Origin: Limnoperna fortunei
Lineage: Eukaryota > Mollusca > Bivalvia > Mytilida > Modiolidae
DNA length: 64,000 nucleotides
Assembly (NCBI GenBank): GCA_944474755.1
Contig: OX104122.1
Span: forward strand, 15,820,641-15,884,640
Direction: 5' to 3'
In this document: positions 59,601 through 64,000 of the stretch, one piece after another
Numbering within the stretch: position 1 is the stretch's first letter
How the letters are laid out: each line of letters opens with the position of its first letter
Program-made: the position numbers and the translations under genes
Notes under the pieces: model-generated
Told to the model about the DNA's origin: nothing
Seen by the model: only the letters and a program-made list of their open reading frames with translations
Databases searched by the model: none

Positions 59601-62600
59601 AAATAAAATAAGATATAAACAATTGTACATCCGATACTGATAAGAATAAATAGAATAATTACACCTCATATTAAAATGCTGGCTTTTGATTGGTCAATAG
59701 ACAGTTATATCTTTTACACATTTCCACATTTCTACCGTTGGTAGGGAAGTGTGCTTCGATTTTGACATCAACGGTGTATTGGGCAAAACAGTACCCTCTG
59801 GTATTTGCTAATTACGCAGCTCCTAAAGTGTGCTAAGTCGCTTACTATTTTCGTGTTTCTGCAGACGTGATTATGTTTTTTTTCGCGAGATCACACCAGA
59901 TCACTCCATAGGTTAATGTTTGTACACGGAATCATCAGTGTCATTGTTCATGTATTGCCGAGTTATGATGCCAAGTTATGACTTTTTTTCCAGTAATGCT
60001 TCCTAGTCGTTAAAGACCTACCGTATACCCAGTCATTTTATCGGTAGAAAATAATATAAAAGGCTCCTAATAATTAAAAATGGATTTAATTCATGCCTAT
60101 TTCGTGAAAAAATTGCCGGTATGTCACACACAGCTTGTAGTTTGTTTCAGACATTTACGAATTATTGGTGGGTATGGTATTGACGAATTATTGGTGGGTA
60201 TGGTATTGACGAATTATTGGTGGGTATGGTATTGATGAATTATTGGTGGGTATGGTATTGACGAATTATTGGTGGGTATGGTATTGACGAATTATTGGTG
60301 GGTATGGTATTGACGAATTATTGGTGGGTATGGTATTGACGAATTATTGGTGGGTATGGTATTGACGAATTATTGGTGGGTATGGTATTGACGAATTATT
60401 GGTGGGTATGGTATTGACGAATTATTGGTGGGTATGGTATTGACGAATTATTGGTGGGTATGGTATTGACGAATTATTGGTGGGTATGGTATTGACGAAT
60501 TATTGGTGGGTATGGTATTGACGAATTATTGGTGGGTATGGTATTGATGAATTATTGGTGGGTATGGTATTGACGAATAAGTAGTGCTTATGATATTTTT
60601 AAAAGAATTATTGGGCGCTTATGATATTTAAGAATTGTTAGCAGTTAATACTTGTGGATAAGAGAATTGTTGGGATTTATGCTACAGTTATCTATACAAA
60701 TTATTGGGGTTATTTGGTATTACTGAATTATTGGTGGTTATTTTTTAGTGGTTATAGTATTCACGATTTTATTTAACAAAATATTAAATAAACAAATATT
60801 GATAATCCTCTAAAGTAACATGCTGTACATGCTATAACATGTATTTGGACTGCGAAGTAAAATGTTTGGGTGATGTGTAAATACATGTATGTACCTGTTA
60901 AAAAGGTCGTTACAGCTGCTGATTCACCTGCATTGGTAAACTCTGCCAGAGTGCCTCCCTTGGCATAACACGCAGCCTAATACAAAAATATGTACACAGA
61001 TTATATAGTACTAAACACTGACGAATAGAACAACAGTATTACAAGAACCGAGGTATATTATTGCATAAGGTTGCTTGTAAAAAAAATAAGTCCTGTTTAA
61101 TATAGATAAACAACATGCAAAGGTAAATAACAATGAACGAACACAAACACAGTAAACAACTTCTACTTGGATTAGCTGAAATGAATCATAATGATGCGAC
61201 GTTCCTGCACAACATGTGGCATTCGGCGTGTTACTCAATGTTATGGTGAACACCAGTAAATGTGTAACGATGCATAAGGTACGGAAAGAAATAACGGTAG
61301 TTAAAAGCTCATTCATATTTGTAACAGACAATCCATCATTACGTCAACCATATTGTCTTCACTGTTTAAGCAGAATCGTCATCAGCACCACTGAATCTTC
61401 CTCCCCGACAATTTCTTCCTCCCCGACAATCTTCCTCCCCGACAATCTTCCTCCCCAATCTTCCTCCCCGACAATCTTCCTCCCCAATCTTCCTCCCCGA
61501 CAATTTCGTTCGTTGTTTGTTTGCATAGGGTTTAACGCCAAATCCAGTAATTTGTCAGCTATATCATGGCGTCCATGTTTTTTTGGGGGGGGGAGGGGGA
61601 GGAAACTTAGGTATCCGGTTAAAACCATGACAGGAAAATTGTCAATCCTTGTCAATTAAAGTTGGAGACGGGCATGCTATGCCCGAATATAAATATGAAG
61701 TTGACAATTGCAGAGTTAAACGCGTCTTATCTGTCCTACAATATGGATCTTACTCAGGTCCTCATAGTTAGAACGTCATTCGTTGGGAAAGATATTACGT
61801 CATCTATAAGATATTACGTCATCTATAAAGAATTAAAGTTGAAATTCTTCTTGTTTTTCGTTTCTAGCTCCTGCTTGAAGTTTTTCTCATAAGAACGTAT
61901 TAATAGAAGTATAAAATATACGATTAATACATAATAGTAAATGTATTGACTGATAACCGCAAAGAACAAATAATGGTTGTCGGTCATACAGTCCATCCTT
62001 TCGAAGATGTAGAAAGTTAAATGACCTGGATCTAAATCATTTCAAGAGATCTTTTTTATTGCTCTGGGTATTGAGGACGGTTCCCAGACTTGACCCACAG
62101 TGCGTCAATAACTGACGGATTTGTGATGCACTCACGTTTGGGGGGAGGGGATGTCAGGTTATAATACTTAAAGCTTGCCCGCAGAACATAGTGGGTGTCG
62201 GGTTTGGAGAGCGCTACGATCATTGCACTTTAAGGACCACTTTGGTAAATGTCGAAAAGTATACGCTCATTGTAGCCACTACAAAAGGGCAAACCGAATA
62301 CTCCATACTTTTCGTCTTTAAAAGCCAGATCTTTATCATGTCCTTTTAGAATATCTATCATATCTGTAAAGGTACCTGTCATTATCCTAACACGTAAGCA
62401 ATTGTTACACACTGCAATTATAGCCAATGTATACTAACACTATACCAGTTCAATAAGTAAATGCGATCTATTGTATTTACCCAAATCAATGAAGATAAAT
62501 GGTGTTAAACGACAATCCTGAAAGGTTTTATGCATTAACAATACACCAGTGAACGAACACTCACCTTTGCGTTACCAAAAAGTGCAGGTGCTGCAACTGT

Positions 62601-62686
62601 TGCAACTCCATAGCACTTAGTGAGTATACCAGTAGTACTCCCAAGCCTCTCAAAGCCCGCCGGACAGGTTGGCGCAGGGGTGCATG
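53652..62686 (-). CDS. C-type lectin-domain (CTLD) protein, five coding exons, 5' end outside or unseen
   Basis: Exons in order on the minus strand: 62686-62565, 60976-60895, 59589-59488, 59127-59024 and 53684-53652. Phases match at every junction and each intron has GT-AG ends. The product starts CTPAPTCPAGFERLG, then KCYGVAT, NAKAACYAKGGTLAEF (the CTLD first helices), AFFIGYSENSAGNMVGV, DGGNLECATLTGA, and VSNCGTITAPNAICETRI (C-terminal Cys pair), and ends DSKAVSCACA. The six core Cys fit a long-form CTLD. The EPN/QPD and WND calcium/sugar motifs are not present, so canonical sugar binding is unlikely. Probably secreted, but the signal-peptide exon was not found. The last intron is nearly all a 20-bp satellite. 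Confidence 0.88.
53818..58957. repeat. 20-bp satellite array (about 257 units) inside the last lectin intron
   Basis: The unit CCCATACTTATTTGTCATTA is repeated with A/G/C variation in ATTRCCC and ACGTATT variants. Rare odd-length units occur near 56426, 58216 and 58318. The plus strand has no stops in any frame, creating apparent proteins up to 980 residues of repeated HTYLSLPILICHYPYLFVIT. The array starts about 130 bp from the last lectin exon and ends about 65 bp from the previous one. Confidence 0.98.
59024..59127 (-). CDS. Lectin exon with C-terminal CTLD cysteines
   Basis: Acceptor GCATTTTCAG, donor GTAAGT. Encodes DGGNLECATLTGATPT, then VSNCGTITAPNAICETRI, matching the conserved second and third Cys of CTLDs and the ICE-type terminal strand. 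Confidence 0.88.
59488..59589 (-). CDS. Lectin exon, middle of CTLD
   Basis: Acceptor TTTATCAG, donor GTATGT. Encodes LGGAFFIGYSENSAGNMVGV and NSNAAANGVTLTA. The region normally carrying the W-G and EPN motifs is Ala/Asn-rich instead. 102 bp, ends in phase 1, matching the next exon. Confidence 0.86.
60157..60575. repeat. 26-bp tandem repeat, 16 near-identical copies
   Basis: Unit ACGAATTATTGGTGGGTATG then GTATTG. Only two single changes (GATGAAT) are seen in 16 copies. Degenerate relatives continue to about 60760 (GAATTATTGGTGGTTAT). Intronic in the lectin gene. Confidence 0.97.
60895..60976 (-). CDS. Lectin exon, first helices of CTLD
   Basis: Acceptor TTGTATTAG, donor GTACAT. Encodes AACYAKGGTLAEFTNAGE then SAAVTTFLT, the classic A-x-x-C-x-x-x-G-G-x-L-A pattern of CTLD helices. 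82 bp, phase 1 at the end. Confidence 0.9.
61395..61505. repeat. Pyrimidine-rich CTTCCTCCCCGACAAT repeat
   Basis: About seven imperfect 11-17 bp copies of CTTCCTCCCC(GACAAT). On the transcribed minus strand this is a purine-rich GGGGAGGAAG run, which could form unusual structures. Confidence 0.9.
61506..61672 (-). mobile_element. SINE relic, tail half
   Basis: GGGTTTAACGCCAAATCCAG, CAGCTATATCATGGCGTCCA and ATTGTCAATCCTTGTCAATT follow the SINE body in reverse orientation; the tRNA-like head is missing. A G-run of 9 or more interrupts the body. Confidence 0.75.
62565..62686 (-). CDS. Lectin exon, N-terminal CTLD strand
   Basis: Acceptor TATATTCAG, donor GTGAGT. Encodes CTPAPTCPAGFERLGSTTG, LTKCYGVATVAAP and LFGNAK. 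CPAGFERLG...KCY is the typical long-form CTLD start. The first codon is split with an exon not seen in the window, so the gene probably extends past 64000. Confidence 0.85.
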
Positions 62687-62689
62687 CTG

Positions 62690-63499
62690 AATATACAAGA
62701 ATAATAAATAAACTTTAACTTACCTATTATTGAAGAATTGATTATCACTTATTATTTCATATAAGTAAAATTATGTTTGTTTCAATTAATCTACAGTAAT
62801 ATGACATGAGGGCATTATCACGCTGTAATTTGTAAAAAATAAAAAAAAATATATGCATGTACAACCTAAATGAAGAAACAAATGTCATATAAAGTTTAGA
62901 AAACGAACAGTATAAAAATACCGGAGTTATATATCATGATACTTATATTTAATTCATACAGCAAACAGCTACCAATAAAATAATAATTGTCTGAAACACG
63001 TCGTTTCTTAATTCTTCAATGAAATAAGTATAATAGATGCTTATATAGCTGGCATTGTCATGCTACTTCACAGCACTGGGGACAGTGGTATTGGCTTCAA
63101 CATTGATAATACCCTCACCTTTGGCTCGGACATTATCGATGTTTCAGGCAATACCACTCTCCCTTGTGCAGTTAAGATATCATGACAATGCACTCTATAT
63201 AAGAAATTATTTTACACGCTGTTTGATAAGTTTTAGATATTTTGGTTTCATATTTGACTTATTTGATATCTACTAAGTACACGAGAAATGATTTAAAAGG
63301 CAACTTACCGCCAATCCAGGTTTATCAGACCTCTATCAACCAGCTTATCACGAATAATCAAAAAATATTTTCACATTTTAAGACTTGTCACTTATTGTAT
63401 GTAACAAACGTAAACACCAGCTTGAAGTTTCGCTTGATGCGTTAATTTTCTTAATATTTTCTTAACAGTAATGCATGATATTTAATATACAAAAAAGCT
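62690..63499. other. Sequence upstream of the first seen lectin exon
   Basis: AT-rich, probably lectin intron. It contains the palindrome listed next; no exon with the required phase was found. Confidence 0.45.
63038..63201. repeat. ~160-bp imperfect palindrome
   Basis: The left arm CTTATATAGCTGGCATTGTC, AGTGGTATTGGCTTCAACAT, TGATAAT pairs with the rest of the element up to GACAATGCACTCTATATAAG. Arms are about 75 bp with a short loop. It looks like a MITE or a long RNA hairpin. Confidence 0.85.
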
Positions 63500-64000
63500 A
63501 ACACCGGCGATAATCAGCAGACACTAAAATACAGTATACAAACAGATAACCCCAACAATAATCAGTATAGAAAAAAGACAACCCCAGCAATAATCAGTAT
63601 AGAAACAGATAAACCCAGCAATAATCAGTATAGAAACAGATGAACCCAGCAATAATCAGTATAGAAAACAGAGAACCACAGGCCAGCAATAATCAGCATA
63701 GAAACAGAGAACCCCAGCAATAATCAGTATAGAAAACAGAGAACCACAGGCCAGCAATAATCAGCATAGAAACAGAGAACCACAGGCCAGCAATAATCAG
63801 CATAGAAACAGAGAACCCCAGCAATAATCAGTATAGAAACACATAACCCCAGAATCAGTATAGAAACAGAGAACCCCAGCAATAATCAGTATAGAAAACA
63901 GATAACCCCAGCAATAATCAGTATAGAAAACAGAGAACCCAAGCATTAATCAGTATAGAAACAGAGAACCCCAGCAATAATCAGTATAGAAAACAACCGA
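63500..64000. repeat. ~31-bp minisatellite running off the window end
   Basis: Unit ACCCCAGCAATAATCAGTAT then AGAAACAGAGA, with a longer variant containing ACCACAGGCCAGCAATAATC. About 15 copies in the window; the right end is not seen. Confidence 0.95.

Larger units (their letters stand above)
59128..62564 (-). other. Lectin introns, noncoding
   Basis: Between the lectin exons listed separately lie AT-rich introns with a 26-bp array (60157-60575), a pyrimidine-rich repeat (61395-61505) and a SINE relic (61506-61672). A minus-strand frame at 62427-62230 has no splice support. Nothing else convincing is seen. Confidence 0.6.

Noticed and set aside
62230..62427. Minus-strand frame with GTFTDMIDILKGHDKDL
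   Set aside because: It lies in the first visible lectin intron. It reads somewhat like protein but has no clear donor and no phase match to neighbouring lectin exons.

Overview
The window is animal nuclear DNA: introns with GT-AG borders, AT-rich intergenic sequence, tRNA-derived SINEs, several retroelement classes and very large minisatellites. The mix (DIRS-like, BEL/Pao and APE-type LINE remnants, a tRNA-headed SINE, a variant C-type lectin gene) suggests a lophotrochozoan, most likely a bivalve mollusc. That assignment is inference; only 'metazoan' is firm.

Layout. 1-3739 is a 50-bp minisatellite, apparently intronic. 5034-13310 (+) holds the last five coding exons of a kinesin-3 (UNC-104/KIF1) gene, encoding the linker, the C-terminal PH domain and the stop codon. 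Its introns carry SINEs, a 648-bp TIR element, an unusual tandem duplication of an exon/splice-donor junction, and a 3.2-kb hAT-like element that itself contains a 1.46-kb foldback element. 13311-21181 is probable 3'UTR and intergenic DNA with small tandem repeats. 21182-24141 (-) is a decayed DIRS-like tyrosine-recombinase retrotransposon. 24939-30075 (-) is a decayed BEL/Pao element with gag, protease, RT, RNase H and integrase all recognisable but broken. 30475-31762 (+) may be the end of an unrecognised host gene. 34002-34207 (-) is a fragment resembling the C-terminus of an SGNH hydrolase. It is followed at once by a TIR element (34229-39579, 9-bp target duplication) carrying a nested LINE and a nested SINE.

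41614-53419 is an ~11.8-kb array of a 29-bp unit. From 53652 to 62686 (-) lie five coding exons of a C-type lectin-domain protein. Its last intron is almost wholly a 5.1-kb array of a 20-bp unit, and other introns hold a 26-bp array, a pyrimidine-rich repeat and a SINE relic. The window ends in another minisatellite (~31 bp).

Only two host genes are well supported, the kinesin-3 C-terminus and the C-type lectin. Most long open frames at 41.6-58.9 kb are artefacts of tandem repeats with no stop codon in any frame of one strand. The most unusual features are the replicated splice donor in the kinesin gene, an intron that is essentially one satellite, the higher-order structure of the 29-bp array, and the datable nesting of transposons.
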